A DNA stretch of 64,000 nt from Pseudomonadota bacterium. GTDB taxonomy: Bacteria; Pseudomonadota; Gammaproteobacteria; Ga0077536. Under the pieces are notes generated by a model, which saw nothing but the letters and a program-made list of their open reading frames with translations, ran no database searches and was not told the DNA's origin. The translations under genes were made by a program, and so were the position numbers. Below, in pieces: positions 43,035-52,002 of this stretch; the stretch's first letter is position 1; the number at the start of each line of letters is the position of its first letter. Where the stretch lies: positions 62,001 to 126,000 of the forward strand of contig JABISZ010000038.1 in the NCBI GenBank assembly GCA_018668255.1. Direction: 5' to 3'.

Positions 43035-44535
43035 AGTTTTTATCCAAAGCCTTTGACTGAATGTAGTCGACTAGCATAGGGACAGGCCTCCCTGTTGCTC
43101 CTTTTTGGATTCCTGATTTCCAGGCAGTTCCCGCAATATCGAGGTGGGCCCATGCCATGTTTTTGGTGAATTTAGATAAAAAGCAGGCTGCGGTTATCGT
43201 TCCTGCAGCCCGTCCTCCTACATTAGCCATGTCCGCAAAAGGGCTTTCAATTTGTTTATGGTATTCTGGCCATAAAGGCAGACGCCAAGCTCTATCCCCA
43301 GATCTAGTCCCAGAAGTGAGCAAATCATTAGATAGATTGTCGTCATTAGAAAGAAGCCCTGTAGCATGCTCTCCTAACGCGACGACGCAAGCGCCTGTTA
43401 GAGTAGCTATATCGATTATAGCTTCGGGATCAAACTGTTCTGCATACGCGAGCGCATCGCATAGAATCATCCTCCCTTCTGCATCGGTGTTGAGTATTTC
43501 GATAGTCTGTCCTGACATGCTAGTGACGATATCGCCAGGTTTACTAGCATTGCCATCTGGTAGATTTTCTGTAGCAGGTATCACTCCAATCACATCGATC
43601 TCAGGTCGGATGATAGAGACAGCAAGCATAGAGCCGAGGACCGCCGCGGCTCCGCCCATATCATATTTCATTTCGTCCATCCCGGCCCCGCCTTTAAGAG
43701 AAATGCCTCCAGAGTCGAAAGTCACTCCTTTTCCGACTAAGACTATAGGTTTCGCTTGGCTAGGGTTCTCCGCAGCATATTTTATAATGATGAACTTTGC
43801 GGGCTCTCGAGAGCCTTTTGATACTGAGAGCAATGCTCCCATTTTGAGTTTTTCCATATCGAGCTCTTCAAGCACCTGCGTTGTCAAATTATCATTTGAC
43901 TCAGCAAGCGATATAGAAACTTCTGCTAAATGTGTCGGCGTGCAGATATTTGCCGGTCTGTTGGCAAGGTTTTTAGCCAAGTCTATTCCTTGGATTAGCC
44001 CAGATGTTTCTTTACACGCTGCATTCATTTTCTTTCCCTCGCTAGTGTCATTAACTAGAAAGGTAAGTTTGTTAAATCCCTGGTTTTTACTTTTACTGGT
44101 TTTGAATTCATTGAATTGATACGCTGCTGCAGAAACTTCCTGCGCTATAGTGTTGATTTTCCACGATAATCCGTTGCGATCAGTAACGTGAGTCCTATGC
44201 ATAGTATCTATGGCAGTTTTTATACCTAATGATTTTAATCTTTTTGCCGCGCCGGCTACTATCTTTCGAAACTCACTTTCAGTGGCACCTTTACTACTGC
44301 CACCGTTGATCAATAGAAGTCTGCTGGCAGCGACTCCTGGACAGTTATTAATCAGCAACGTTTCTCCGATCTCGTCAATTAGATCTCCTCTTTTTATCAA
44401 GGAGGAAATCAATCCGTTCGTATTTTTGTCTAGTATCTGAGCTGCTTCACTTAATACTTTTTTATGATGAACGACAGCGATGATACAGGGTGTGCGTTGT
44501 TCGCTCGGAGACCCAACTTTTGAAGCTATTTGCAT
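43021..44535 (-). CDS. pepA: Leucyl aminopeptidase (PepA)
   Basis: Hexameric M17 aminopeptidase; in E. coli it also acts as a DNA-binding regulator. The metal and active-site residues appear in VGKGVTFDSGGISLK, GMDEMKYDMGGAAAV and NTDAEGRMILCDALAYAE, with the signature NTDAEGRM intact. Length 504 aa (E. coli 503). It opens the pepA-holC-valS run and is divergent from lptG across about 147 bases. Note that a long open frame exists on the opposite strand within it; I treat that as a by-product of codon bias. Confidence 0.97.
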   Translation of the reverse strand: MQIASKVGSPSEQRTPCIIAVVHHKKVLSEAAQILDKNTNGLISSLIKRGDLIDEIGETLLINNCPGVAASRLLLINGGSSKGATESEFRKIVAGAAKRLKSLGIKTAIDTMHRTHVTDRNGLSWKINTIAQEVSAAAYQFNEFKTSKSKNQGFNKLTFLVNDTSEGKKMNAACKETSGLIQGIDLAKNLANRPANICTPTHLAEVSISLAESNDNLTTQVLEELDMEKLKMGALLSVSKGSREPAKFIIIKYAAENPSQAKPIVLVGKGVTFDSGGISLKGGAGMDEMKYDMGGAAAVLGSMLAVSIIRPEIDVIGVIPATENLPDGNASKPGDIVTSMSGQTIEILNTDAEGRMILCDALAYAEQFDPEAIIDIATLTGACVVALGEHATGLLSNDDNLSNDLLTSGTRSGDRAWRLPLWPEYHKQIESPFADMANVGGRAAGTITAACFLSKFTKNMAWAHLDIAGTAWKSGIQKGATGRPVPMLVDYIQSKALDKNCDED

Positions 44536-44602
44536 TTTTTATTACGCTTGTATGAATACATAGTGGACTTTAACATGTTCTAATTCCCTGCGCACGGGCG
44601 TT

Positions 44603-44619
44603 TGGTGTCTTATACACCA
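44603..44619. repeat. Inverted repeat in the pepA-lptG divergent gap
   Basis: TGGTGT, 5 bases, ACACCA (44603-44619) is a perfect 6-bp inverted repeat midway between two divergent starts (44535 and 44683). It is a candidate site for a shared regulator; no factor is identified. Confidence 0.35.
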
Positions 44620-44682
44620 TCTATATGCTTGGATGTCGTGGCTAAGACCACTGAGAAAAACACTGCAATTGTAAAGTGTAAT

Positions 44683-45741
44683 ATGAAAATTTTAGATACT
44701 TATATAAGTAAATCAGTGCTAACAAGCTCATTTATTGTTTTGTTTGCATTAGTTGGGATTTTTACTTTTTTTGCATTTATTGGTGATCTGTCCGATTCGG
44801 AGGGGGCAAATACTAAAATTATAGACATCATTTTGACTTCCACTCTAGGTATCCCTGAGCTTGCTTATCAAGTGATGCCTCTAGCTGCGCTGATAGGGAG
44901 CTTGCTAGCGCTCGGGGGTATGATGGAAGCACATGAACTGGTAGTCATCAGGGTAGCTGGGGCGACAAAAATCCGCGTTCTTCAGGTAGTGATAAAAACT
45001 TCCGTTTTGCTAATGCTGGCCGCTTTGCTTCTTGGGGAGTTTGTAGCGCCCTTGGCGCAGACAAAGATTCATGAACTTAGCTTCAAATCAGACCGTGGCC
45101 TGGGATCTGTCAACAATAAGATTTGGATACAGGATTTGAGTGCTTTTGTAAGTGTTAAAGCTATTTTACCTGATTGTAGGATGGTAGGGGTTAACATATT
45201 AGAGCTTGGGGCCGATGGCAAGTTAAGTAAGTCTATCTATGCTGACGAGGCAAGTTGCTCTTCTGAGGGATGGATCCTTAAAAAAGTAAAGCGGACTAGC
45301 TTTAAGGGTGATGCTTATGATAATTCGCACGTCGAATCTCTGGTGTGGCCAACTGAACTGGACTTTAATCTGTTAGGTTTGTTGGGCTTAGAGCCTCAAA
45401 AACTTACGCTAAAGGAGCTGTCCCTATATCTACGTTTTGCTGACGAGGATGCTGGGGATTTTCAGCAATGGTCTCAAGCTTTCTGGACCCGTATAGTGCA
45501 CCCTTTCAGTATCATGCTTATGACATTCCTCTCTTTCACGGTTGCTCTAAGTGTATCTCGCAGTTCTTCCGTCGGCGGCAGTGTTCTTGCGGGGAGTGCA
45601 ATAGGCTTGGTATTCTATGTCTTGAATGAGTTAGTAGGCAATTTTGGTTTGGTTTTCAATATGAATTCCGCCCTAGCAGCAGTACTACCGAGTTTATTAG
45701 TTCTATTCTTGGCTGGATGGCTATTCAGGAGAATTCCTTAG
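44683..45741 (+). CDS. lptG: LPS export permease LptG
   Basis: Inner-membrane subunit of the LptB2FG transporter. Three N-terminal helices (about 10-120), a periplasmic beta-jellyroll (about 125-250) and three C-terminal helices (about 270-350). The coupling-helix region reads MMEAHELVVIRVAGATKIRV, typical of the LptF/LptG family, and the start MKILDTYISKSVL is LptG-like. The ATG at 44683 gives 352 aa, matching the family (E. coli 360); an upstream in-frame start would add 27 residues with no membrane character. lptF, usually directly before it and divergent from pepA, is not present. Its stop overlaps the convergent RDD gene. Confidence 0.9.
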   Translation: MKILDTYISKSVLTSSFIVLFALVGIFTFFAFIGDLSDSEGANTKIIDIILTSTLGIPELAYQVMPLAALIGSLLALGGMMEAHELVVIRVAGATKIRVLQVVIKTSVLLMLAALLLGEFVAPLAQTKIHELSFKSDRGLGSVNNKIWIQDLSAFVSVKAILPDCRMVGVNILELGADGKLSKSIYADEASCSSEGWILKKVKRTSFKGDAYDNSHVESLVWPTELDFNLLGLLGLEPQKLTLKELSLYLRFADEDAGDFQQWSQAFWTRIVHPFSIMLMTFLSFTVALSVSRSSSVGGSVLAGSAIGLVFYVLNELVGNFGLVFNMNSALAAVLPSLLVLFLAGWLFRRIP

Positions 45742-46166
45742 CTTTGTTTAGTTACTAAGCGCGTATCAGAGAGTTTATCGTGCCAAGTGTTGTTGTCTCT
45801 TTCTACAAGTGCGTAGAGATAGCCCATCCCCATAAGGGCAGAAGATATCCATGCTCCGATGAAGCGGATAAAACACGCTTTAGAGCTTGGATTTCCTCCG
45901 GAAGAATTTACTATGGTAACGCCCCACGCTAACATTCCCAGTGTCTTGCCTCTGCGCCAACAAATTGTATAGTAAGTGAGGCTAATCAAGGTCAGATAGC
46001 TCTGCAAAAATATGTTCTCAGGCTTAATAGCATCACCTGCAGCTAGAGTTGGAATGAATGCCGCAAAGAATAAGATTGCGGTAAGCGCGACCGAATCATA
46101 GACTAAGCAGCCTATGCGGCGTGCAAAGGATATTTTTTTCATATTTAGGACAGCTTTTTCCATCAT
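45738..46166 (-). CDS. RDD family membrane protein
   Basis: A 142-aa inner-membrane protein with three hydrophobic segments (about 25-42, 55-70 and 103-122). The RDD signature residues are in FARRIGCLVYDSVAL (Arg and Asp), with RRGKTLGMLAWGVTIV and the C-terminal WHDKLSDTRLV. RDD proteins often lie next to lptFG in Gammaproteobacteria; the function is uncertain, transport roles having been proposed for some. It converges with lptG with overlapping stop codons and lies 58 bases downstream of tRNA-Glu on the same strand. Start codon choice among three near ATGs is uncertain. Confidence 0.85.
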   Translation of the reverse strand: MMEKAVLNMKKISFARRIGCLVYDSVALTAILFFAAFIPTLAAGDAIKPENIFLQSYLTLISLTYYTICWRRGKTLGMLAWGVTIVNSSGGNPSSKACFIRFIGAWISSALMGMGYLYALVERDNNTWHDKLSDTRLVTKQS

Positions 46167-46223
46167 GTGTTCTTTGAAGAGCTCGCTTGTGAGAGGACGA
46201 CGTGTGCCATGTTCGATTTAGGG

Positions 46224-46295
46224 CGCTCCCTAGGGGAATCGAACCCCTGTTTTCGCCGTGAGAGGGCAACGTCCTGACCGCTAGACGAAGGGAGC
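46224..46295 (-). tRNA. tRNA-Glu with CTC anticodon
   Basis: Read on the minus strand, the acceptor arms GCTCCCT and AGGGAGC pair over 7 bp. The D arm is GTC...GAC, the anticodon stem TTGCC/GGCGA (one G-U pair) with loop CTCTCAC places CTC at positions 34-36, and the T arm AGGGG/CCCCT encloses TTCGATT. The discriminator base is G and the CCA end is not encoded (genome reads CCC). The body closely resembles E. coli tRNA-Glu (which has TTC). This isoacceptor should read GAG only, so a TTC species is expected elsewhere. Confidence 0.95.
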
Positions 46296-46373
46296 TATCC
46301 TGATTAGGATGCTATCATAACTCAAGGATTGGGTAAAAAAGAATGACAAGGGCTTTACGGTATGATCAGTTGA

Positions 46374-47654
46374 ATGCGAATGAGTGAAATAGACAAATCT
46401 AATTATTCTACTGAGCCTGTTGTTTACGGGAAGGATGAGTGTGGTGAATTTCAAGGTTTGATTTCTAGGGCAGCTTTAACTGTTATCGAGAAGCTTAACA
46501 AGGGCGGTTACAATGGCTATCTAGTCGGCGGGGCGGTCCGAGATATTCTACTTGGTAAGACTCCAAAAGACTTTGATATAGCGACTGATGCTAGGCCAGA
46601 ACAAGTTGTAGCATTGTTTAAGAATAGTCGACTGATTGGTCGACGGTTCCGTATTGTTCATGTTCGCTTTGGGCGCGAGATCATTGAAGTAGCGACTTTT
46701 CGAGCAGCACATAACCAGTCTTCAGCCTCTGCAAAAACATCAACGGACGGACAATTACTTCGTGATAATGTGTATGGTCGCTTCGAGGATGACGTTTGGA
46801 GACGTGATTTCACAATTAATGCTTTGTACTATGATATTCGTGACTCCTCCGTCATTGATTATGTAGGCGGTGTTCGGGATTTGAGGTCTAATATTATTCG
46901 ACTGATTGGCGATCCTGAGGTTAGGTATCGTGAGGACCCTGTGCGAATGCTGCGAGCAATTCGTTTTGCGGCGAAATTGAATTTCAAGATTACACCCTCC
47001 GCAAGTAGTCCTATCTCCTCTTTGGCTTACCTGTTGCAAGAGATTTCTCCGGCACGGTTGTTTGATGAGTCGTTGAAACTCTTTAGCTCGGGATACGCCA
47101 GTGACAGTTATAAAGGACTAGTAGAGCATGATTTATTCCGTTACTTGTATTCGGTTGGTAGTGGCGAGCTTAATCAAGCAGATCCATTTGATAACAAATT
47201 TGTTCTTAGCGCGCTTGAGAATACGGATAGAAGAATCAAAGATGGGAAAAGCGTTAATCCTGCTTTCTTAATAGCTGTGTTTTTATGGAGCACTATGCAG
47301 CTGCATTATAGCGAGTATCAGCGAGGTGGTTTGCCCGCCAGAGTCGCTTTATTGAATGCATCCGATCGCACAATTTCAGCTCAGATAAAGCAACTCTCTA
47401 TTCCTAAAAGACTTACGCTGGCAGTTAGAGAAATTTGGGAACTTCAGAGTCGTTTTTTTAAGCGGACGCCTAAACGAGCTAATCGTCTTTACTGTCATCC
47501 ACGGTTTCGCGCAGCATACGATTTTCTCGTGCTGAGATCGGTAGATGGAGCTGATTTAAAGGCACTTGGTGACTGGTGGACTTTATACCAAGAAGTCGAT
47601 GAGACGCAGCGTAAAAATTTATTTGGTGAAATAGAGATTCAGCAGAGGCATTAG
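46374..47654 (+). CDS. pcnB: Poly(A) polymerase I
   Basis: Adds 3' poly(A) tails that promote RNA decay. The nucleotidyltransferase head has GYLVGGAVRDILLGKTPKDFDIATDA (catalytic DxD in DFDIATD), followed by RFRIVHVRFG, RRDFTINALYYD and DPVRMLRAIRFAAKL. This is the class II poly(A) polymerase pattern rather than CCA-adding. Length 426 aa (E. coli 465), the C-terminus being shorter with a basic segment near KRTPKRANRLYCHPRFRAAYDFL. It begins the pcnB-folK-panC run; panB is missing from it. Confidence 0.93.
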   Translation: MRMSEIDKSNYSTEPVVYGKDECGEFQGLISRAALTVIEKLNKGGYNGYLVGGAVRDILLGKTPKDFDIATDARPEQVVALFKNSRLIGRRFRIVHVRFGREIIEVATFRAAHNQSSASAKTSTDGQLLRDNVYGRFEDDVWRRDFTINALYYDIRDSSVIDYVGGVRDLRSNIIRLIGDPEVRYREDPVRMLRAIRFAAKLNFKITPSASSPISSLAYLLQEISPARLFDESLKLFSSGYASDSYKGLVEHDLFRYLYSVGSGELNQADPFDNKFVLSALENTDRRIKDGKSVNPAFLIAVFLWSTMQLHYSEYQRGGLPARVALLNASDRTISAQIKQLSIPKRLTLAVREIWELQSRFFKRTPKRANRLYCHPRFRAAYDFLVLRSVDGADLKALGDWWTLYQEVDETQRKNLFGEIEIQQRH

Positions 47655-47671
47655 ATCGAGAGGACCCTACT

Positions 47672-48166
47672 TTGACCAAAGATGTATTAGCCTATATAGG
47701 GCTGGGTAGCAACCTGAATGACCCTGTGATTCAAGTCACACGTGCTCTAGAAGCTCTGGGTACGATAGAAGGGACCTCTATTTTGGAGGCTTCCCAGTTC
47801 TACACCAGCCCTGCTATGGGGGGGCCTGTAGATCAAGCTGATTATGTGAATGCGGTGGCAGCTTTAAGGACAGTTCTTAGTCCTAGGAACTTGTTGCAGC
47901 AATTACAACTTCTGGAACTTTCGCAAGGGCGCAAAAGAGGTCCCAGATGGGGGTCGAGGATTATAGATCTTGATATACTTCTCTATGGTGACAGGATTAT
48001 TGACGAGAAAGATTTTCGGGTACCACATATCAGCTTGCACCAGCGAGCCTTCGTCCTGATCCCTTTGTTTGAGATAGCACCTGATTTAATAATGCCTAAT
48101 CATGGTAAGTTGTCCCACCTAGTAGATGCACTTGATTCGGATGAACTAGAATTAGTTAGAAATTAA
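47672..48166 (+). CDS. folK: 6-hydroxymethyl-7,8-dihydropterin pyrophosphokinase, TTG start
   Basis: Transfers pyrophosphate from ATP to hydroxymethyl-dihydropterin in folate synthesis. The family pattern is visible: YIGLGSNLNDP near the start, QFYTSPAMGG, DYVNAVAAL, GPRWGSRIIDLDILLYGD (substrate and ATP site) and VPHISLHQRAFVLIPLFEIAPD. Length 164 aa. The start is TTG at 47672, supported by GAGAGGA seven bases upstream; no nearby ATG fits the family N-terminus. It lies 17 bases after pcnB. Confidence 0.95.
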   Translation: MTKDVLAYIGLGSNLNDPVIQVTRALEALGTIEGTSILEASQFYTSPAMGGPVDQADYVNAVAALRTVLSPRNLLQQLQLLELSQGRKRGPRWGSRIIDLDILLYGDRIIDEKDFRVPHISLHQRAFVLIPLFEIAPDLIMPNHGKLSHLVDALDSDELELVRN

Positions 48167-48250
48167 CAAGACGCTTTCCTCGCAAAGTGTAGCTATTTCT
48201 AATGAGAGTAAAATAATTAGTCTAATAAAAAAGGTTCGACAGTAAGTAAT

Positions 48251-49102
48251 ATGGACGTGATTTTCGATCTGAAGAGTTTGCGGGAAAAAATATATTTTTG
48301 GAAAAAAGATGGTCTATCGATTTCGTTCGTTCCTACCATGGGCAATTTGCATGCTGGTCATTTGTCTTTGATTTCGGGCGCGTCGGAGAAAGCGGATAAA
48401 ACTGTAGTGAGTATCTTTGTGAATCCTATCCAGTTCGGACATGGAGAAGACTATGAAAAATATCCAAGCACTCTTGACCACGATTTGTCTAAACTGTCCG
48501 ATGAATCTGTCGATATGGTATTTGCTCCTAATTTGAATGAGTTATATCCGGGTGGTATTGAGAGCGATACGCGAGTAACTATTCCAGCTCTTTCTGAAAC
48601 GCTCTGCGGGGAGTTTCGGCCAGGGCATTTTTCTGGGGTGGCTACTGTGGTGATGAAGTTGTTTAATAATGTACAGCCGGATTTCGCTTTTTTTGGAGAA
48701 AAAGATTTCCAACAAATACTCGTTATTCGTCGTATGGTCGAAGATCTTCTTTTGCCAATTGAGGTCGTGAGCATGCCAATAGTTAGAGAAATTGACGGGC
48801 TTGCAATGAGCTCGCGGAATAGTTATCTCAGCGAATTTGAGAGAGCCTGTTCCGTCGAAATATACTCAGTCCTTGTGCAAGCCGCGGAGGCACTAAAGGA
48901 GGGCTTTAAAAGTATCAATGAAATTGAAAACCAATCCGTGTCCTCACTTGTCCAGAAAGGGTTCGAGGTGGAGTACTGTTCGGTTAGGCATTCAACAGAC
49001 TTAGCTGTCCCTGCGGTGGACAACAAAAGTTTGGTAATTCTTATAGCCGCTTGGTTGGGAGATACTCGCTTAATCGACAATATCAGGGTAAATTTGGCTT
49101 GA
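48251..49102 (+). CDS. panC: Pantothenate synthetase
   Basis: Joins pantoate and beta-alanine with ATP. Motifs are FVPTMGNLHAGHLSLI (HIGH-like), SIFVNPIQFG, PDFAFFGEKDFQQILVIRRMV (KMSKS-like region) and REIDGLAMSSRNSYLS. Length 283 aa equals the family norm. In relatives panB, which makes ketopantoate's precursor step, lies between folK and panC; here an 84-base gap with no gene takes its place, so panB must be elsewhere or the organism relies on imported pantoate. Confidence 0.97.
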   Translation: MDVIFDLKSLREKIYFWKKDGLSISFVPTMGNLHAGHLSLISGASEKADKTVVSIFVNPIQFGHGEDYEKYPSTLDHDLSKLSDESVDMVFAPNLNELYPGGIESDTRVTIPALSETLCGEFRPGHFSGVATVVMKLFNNVQPDFAFFGEKDFQQILVIRRMVEDLLLPIEVVSMPIVREIDGLAMSSRNSYLSEFERACSVEIYSVLVQAAEALKEGFKSINEIENQSVSSLVQKGFEVEYCSVRHSTDLAVPAVDNKSLVILIAAWLGDTRLIDNIRVNLA

Positions 49103-49153
49103 ATTTTTGGAATAATAAGAAAATTGATTCTAGTCTAGAAAGATAGTGGGTTA

Positions 49154-49198
49154 CTATGTACGTAACGGGCCATTCATTGGTCCATTAGAGGTTTTTTT
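49154..49198 (+). promoter_or_regulatory. Hairpins and T-run immediately before miaB
   Basis: Within the panC-miaB gap, GTTAC...GTAAC (about 49150-49166) is followed by GGGCCA-TTCAT-TGGTCC (49167-49183, one G-U pair). After 8 bases comes TTTTTTT (49192-49198) directly before the ATG. The arrangement looks partly like a terminator, but GAGG at about 49188-49191 is more simply the miaB ribosome site. A structural control of miaB translation is possible but unproven. Confidence 0.3.
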
Positions 49199-50548
49199 AT
49201 GAGTGAAGGGTTGTTCGTCAAAACGTTTGGCTGCCAGATGAACGAGTATGATTCAGGGAAAATGGTCGACTTACTAGAAGAATCTTGCAATCTTTCTTTG
49301 GTAGATTCTCCTGAAAAAGCACAGGTTGTGCTTGTGAATACCTGCTCGGTGAGGGATAAAGCACAAGAGAAATTGTTTCATCAATTAGGTCGATGGGCAT
49401 TACTAAAAAAAAATAACCCAAGTATGATTATAGCGGTTGGAGGCTGTGTCGCCAGTCAAGAAGGTGAGCAGATATGGGAACGAGCGCCTTATGTAGATAT
49501 TGTTTTTGGCCCTCAGACTTTGCACCGGTTACCTGAATTGATCGGGAGAGTGAAATCTGAGAGTAAACCTGTCATAGATGTTAGTTTTCCAGAAATCGAG
49601 AAATTTGATCGGTTGCCTGCATCTAAGAAGTCAAGTGCTAGTGCCTATGTGTCGATCATGGAGGGGTGCAGCAAGTATTGCAGTTTCTGTGTTGTTCCTT
49701 ATACCCGTGGAGAGGAATTCAGTCGTCCGTTCGACGATGTTATTTCAGAAATTCACGATATGGCGACAAGAGGAGTACGAGAGATTGTTCTATTAGGACA
49801 GAACGTTAATGCTTATCGTGGCCCTATGCTTGGAGGGAAGATTGTTGATCTATCTGCACTTATAAGGATCGTAGCCGCTATTGACGGGATTGATCGAATT
49901 CGTTTTACAACGTCACACCCGATTGAATTTACTGATAGATTAATAGCGGCATACCAAGACATACCTGAATTGGCAAACCACCTACATCTTCCTGTTCAAA
50001 GCGGATCAGATAGAATTCTATCGCTTATGAAGCGCGGTTATATGGTTGCGGAATATAAGTCTATCATCCGGAAGCTCAGGAAAGTACGGCCTGATATCTC
50101 AATATCATCAGACTTCATAATAGGGTTCCCTGGGGAGACACATGAAAATTTTGAAGAGACACTACGACTTATTAGCGATGTCGGTTTTGATCAATCTTTT
50201 AGCTTCATATACAGTGCCCGTCCAGGAACACCCGCCGCGAGCTTGGTAGATGATGTCCCTATGGTAGAGAAAAAACACCGGCTCGCCATTCTTCAAAGAG
50301 AGGTTCTTAAGCTTGCCCAAGAGCATAGTAAAGCCATGATTGGTAGCACTCAAAAAGTCCTAATTACGGGGCGTTCCAAGAAAGATCCAGAGGAACTGAC
50401 CGGACGCACTGAAAACCAGAGGGCGGTTAATTTTGCAGCGGAAGCCAGTCTCATCGGCCAATTCGTAGACGTAGTAATAACTGAATCTCTTCCAAACTCC
50501 CTAAGGGGTGTATACCTATCTGAAAAACTTGCGAGCATTACTGCATGA
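49199..50548 (+). CDS. miaB: tRNA-2-methylthio-N6-dimethylallyladenosine synthase
   Basis: Radical-SAM methylthiotransferase that completes ms2i6A37 in tRNAs reading UNN codons. It has an N-terminal UPF0004 domain with three cysteines in [19 protein letters not shown] and GGCVASQEG. The radical-SAM CxxxCxxC is in [18 protein letters not shown] (about 155-162), and a C-terminal TRAM domain begins near residue 375. Length is 449 aa. It is the first gene of the miaB-ybeZ-ybeY-corC-lnt operon; its stop overlaps the ybeZ ATG (ATGA). Confidence 0.97.
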   Translation: MSEGLFVKTFGCQMNEYDSGKMVDLLEESCNLSLVDSPEKAQVVLVNTCSVRDKAQEKLFHQLGRWALLKKNNPSMIIAVGGCVASQEGEQIWERAPYVDIVFGPQTLHRLPELIGRVKSESKPVIDVSFPEIEKFDRLPASKKSSASAYVSIMEGCSKYCSFCVVPYTRGEEFSRPFDDVISEIHDMATRGVREIVLLGQNVNAYRGPMLGGKIVDLSALIRIVAAIDGIDRIRFTTSHPIEFTDRLIAAYQDIPELANHLHLPVQSGSDRILSLMKRGYMVAEYKSIIRKLRKVRPDISISSDFIIGFPGETHENFEETLRLISDVGFDQSFSFIYSARPGTPAASLVDDVPMVEKKHRLAILQREVLKLAQEHSKAMIGSTQKVLITGRSKKDPEELTGRTENQRAVNFAAEASLIGQFVDVVITESLPNSLRGVYLSEKLASITA

Positions 50549-51495
50549 CAGTGGCTAATGATGAGGTTTTTTTTCACTCTGCCAATAATACTCGCTTAGC
50601 CAATCTGCGCGGACAGTTTGATGAGAATATCAAACTAATAGAAAGTGGCGTTGACGTTGAAATTGGGAGTCGTGGAAGCTCTTTCTTTTGTTCAGGCACA
50701 GAGACTTTAGTGGAATGTGCAAAGCAAATACTATGTAATTTATATGAGTTAGCTGCATCGAGACCTGTGCGTGCAGATGATGTGCATTTGGAAATTAGAA
50801 ATGCTGGAGCTGATGAGCCTGGAATACTTGTTCCCGATCAAAGCATTCAGGCGGGGAAGTCTCTGATTAAGGCGCGTGGTGCTAATCAGAAGCGTTATTT
50901 GAGCGCCATAAAATCGTATGATATCAGCTTCGGTGTAGGGCCGGCTGGTACAGGGAAGACTTATTTGGCGGTAGCAGCAGCAGTCGATGCTCTTGAACAT
51001 GATCGAGTGCGTCGGATTTGTTTAGTGCGCCCTGCTGTAGAGGCGGGTGAACGTTTAGGTTTTCTACCTGGGGACATGGCTCAAAAGATTGATCCGTACT
51101 TGCGCCCATTGTATGACGCGCTTTATGAAATGTTAGGGTTCGAGAAAGTTGCGATGCTTGTTGAGAGAAATATTATTGAAATAGCACCGCTTGCTTTTAT
51201 GCGCGGCCGGACCCTAAACGAGTCTTTTGTTATCTTAGACGAGGCTCAGAATACTACTACGGAACAAATGAAAATGTTTTTAACTCGCCTTGGATTTGGG
51301 TCACAGGCTGTGGTGACTGGAGACGTTACACAGATTGACTTACCTCGTGGTCGAGGGTCTGGGCTAAAAGAAGCTCTTGCTGTGTTAAAAAATGTACCTG
51401 GAATGAGTTTTACTTTTTTTAAGTCTAAGGACGTCGTGCGCCATTCACTAGTAGCTAAAATTTTGGATGCATATGCTGCCCATGAGGAAAAATAA
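50545..51495 (+). CDS. ybeZ: PhoH-like ATPase YbeZ
   Basis: P-loop ATPase partner of the rRNA-maturation enzyme YbeY. Walker A is [21 protein letters not shown] (shown in part: GPAGTGKT, about 133-140) and Walker B is [29 protein letters not shown] is the family's third motif. An N-terminal KH-like segment precedes the ATPase core. Length 316 aa. It starts within the miaB stop codon and is followed by ybeY 30 bases later. Confidence 0.95.
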   Translation: MTVANDEVFFHSANNTRLANLRGQFDENIKLIESGVDVEIGSRGSSFFCSGTETLVECAKQILCNLYELAASRPVRADDVHLEIRNAGADEPGILVPDQSIQAGKSLIKARGANQKRYLSAIKSYDISFGVGPAGTGKTYLAVAAAVDALEHDRVRRICLVRPAVEAGERLGFLPGDMAQKIDPYLRPLYDALYEMLGFEKVAMLVERNIIEIAPLAFMRGRTLNESFVILDEAQNTTTEQMKMFLTRLGFGSQAVVTGDVTQIDLPRGRGSGLKEALAVLKNVPGMSFTFFKSKDVVRHSLVAKILDAYAAHEEK

Positions 51496-51525
51496 ACACC
51501 GTTTCATAAAAAAGCTATTCGCCTA

Positions 51526-51978
51526 ATGAAAAAGAACTCTTCTGTTGATCTGCAAATAGCTGCAGAGTTGGGAAACACTCTTAAGAAAGAGTTTTTTACC
51601 TCTATCGTCGATGCAACCTTAGATGACAAGAGAGACAGGATAGAACTGACTATCCGTATAGTTTCTCTAGAAGAATCTGCTTATCTAAACAAAAAGTACC
51701 GTAAAAAAGAAGGTCCTACTAATATTTTATCGTTCGTCTCAGAAGGTGTCGAGAAGATCGCACCAGATTTTCTGGGAGACTTAGTGGTCTGTGCACCAGT
51801 TGTAAATAAAGAGGCCGACCAACAAGGTAAAAATATCGAAGCCCATTGGGCGCACATGGTAGTGCACGGTGTCTTACATTTGCTTGGCTTCGACCATCAA
51901 GATATTTGCCAAGCAGAAGCTATGGAAAACCGTGAACGCAGTATACTATCCAATCTAGGGTATCCTGATCCTTATTGA
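51526..51978 (+). CDS. ybeY: Endoribonuclease YbeY
   Basis: Zinc RNase for 16S rRNA 3'-end maturation and ribosome quality control. The metal site HMVVHGVLHLLGFDHQD (HGxLHLxGxDH) is intact (about 108-124), and the conserved Arg/Lys region is in YLNKKYRKKEGPTNILSFVSE. Length 150 aa. It lies between ybeZ and corC in the conserved order. Confidence 0.95.
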   Translation: MKKNSSVDLQIAAELGNTLKKEFFTSIVDATLDDKRDRIELTIRIVSLEESAYLNKKYRKKEGPTNILSFVSEGVEKIAPDFLGDLVVCAPVVNKEADQQGKNIEAHWAHMVVHGVLHLLGFDHQDICQAEAMENRERSILSNLGYPDPY

Positions 51979-52002
51979 ACAATCTAGGAAAGTACGATTT
52001 TA

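Noticed and set aside
43157-44119. A 320-codon open frame antisense to pepA
   Set aside because: It lies wholly inside pepA, whose catalytic motifs are intact; its Ser/Pro/Ala-rich composition is what reverse-strand reading of biased codons gives.
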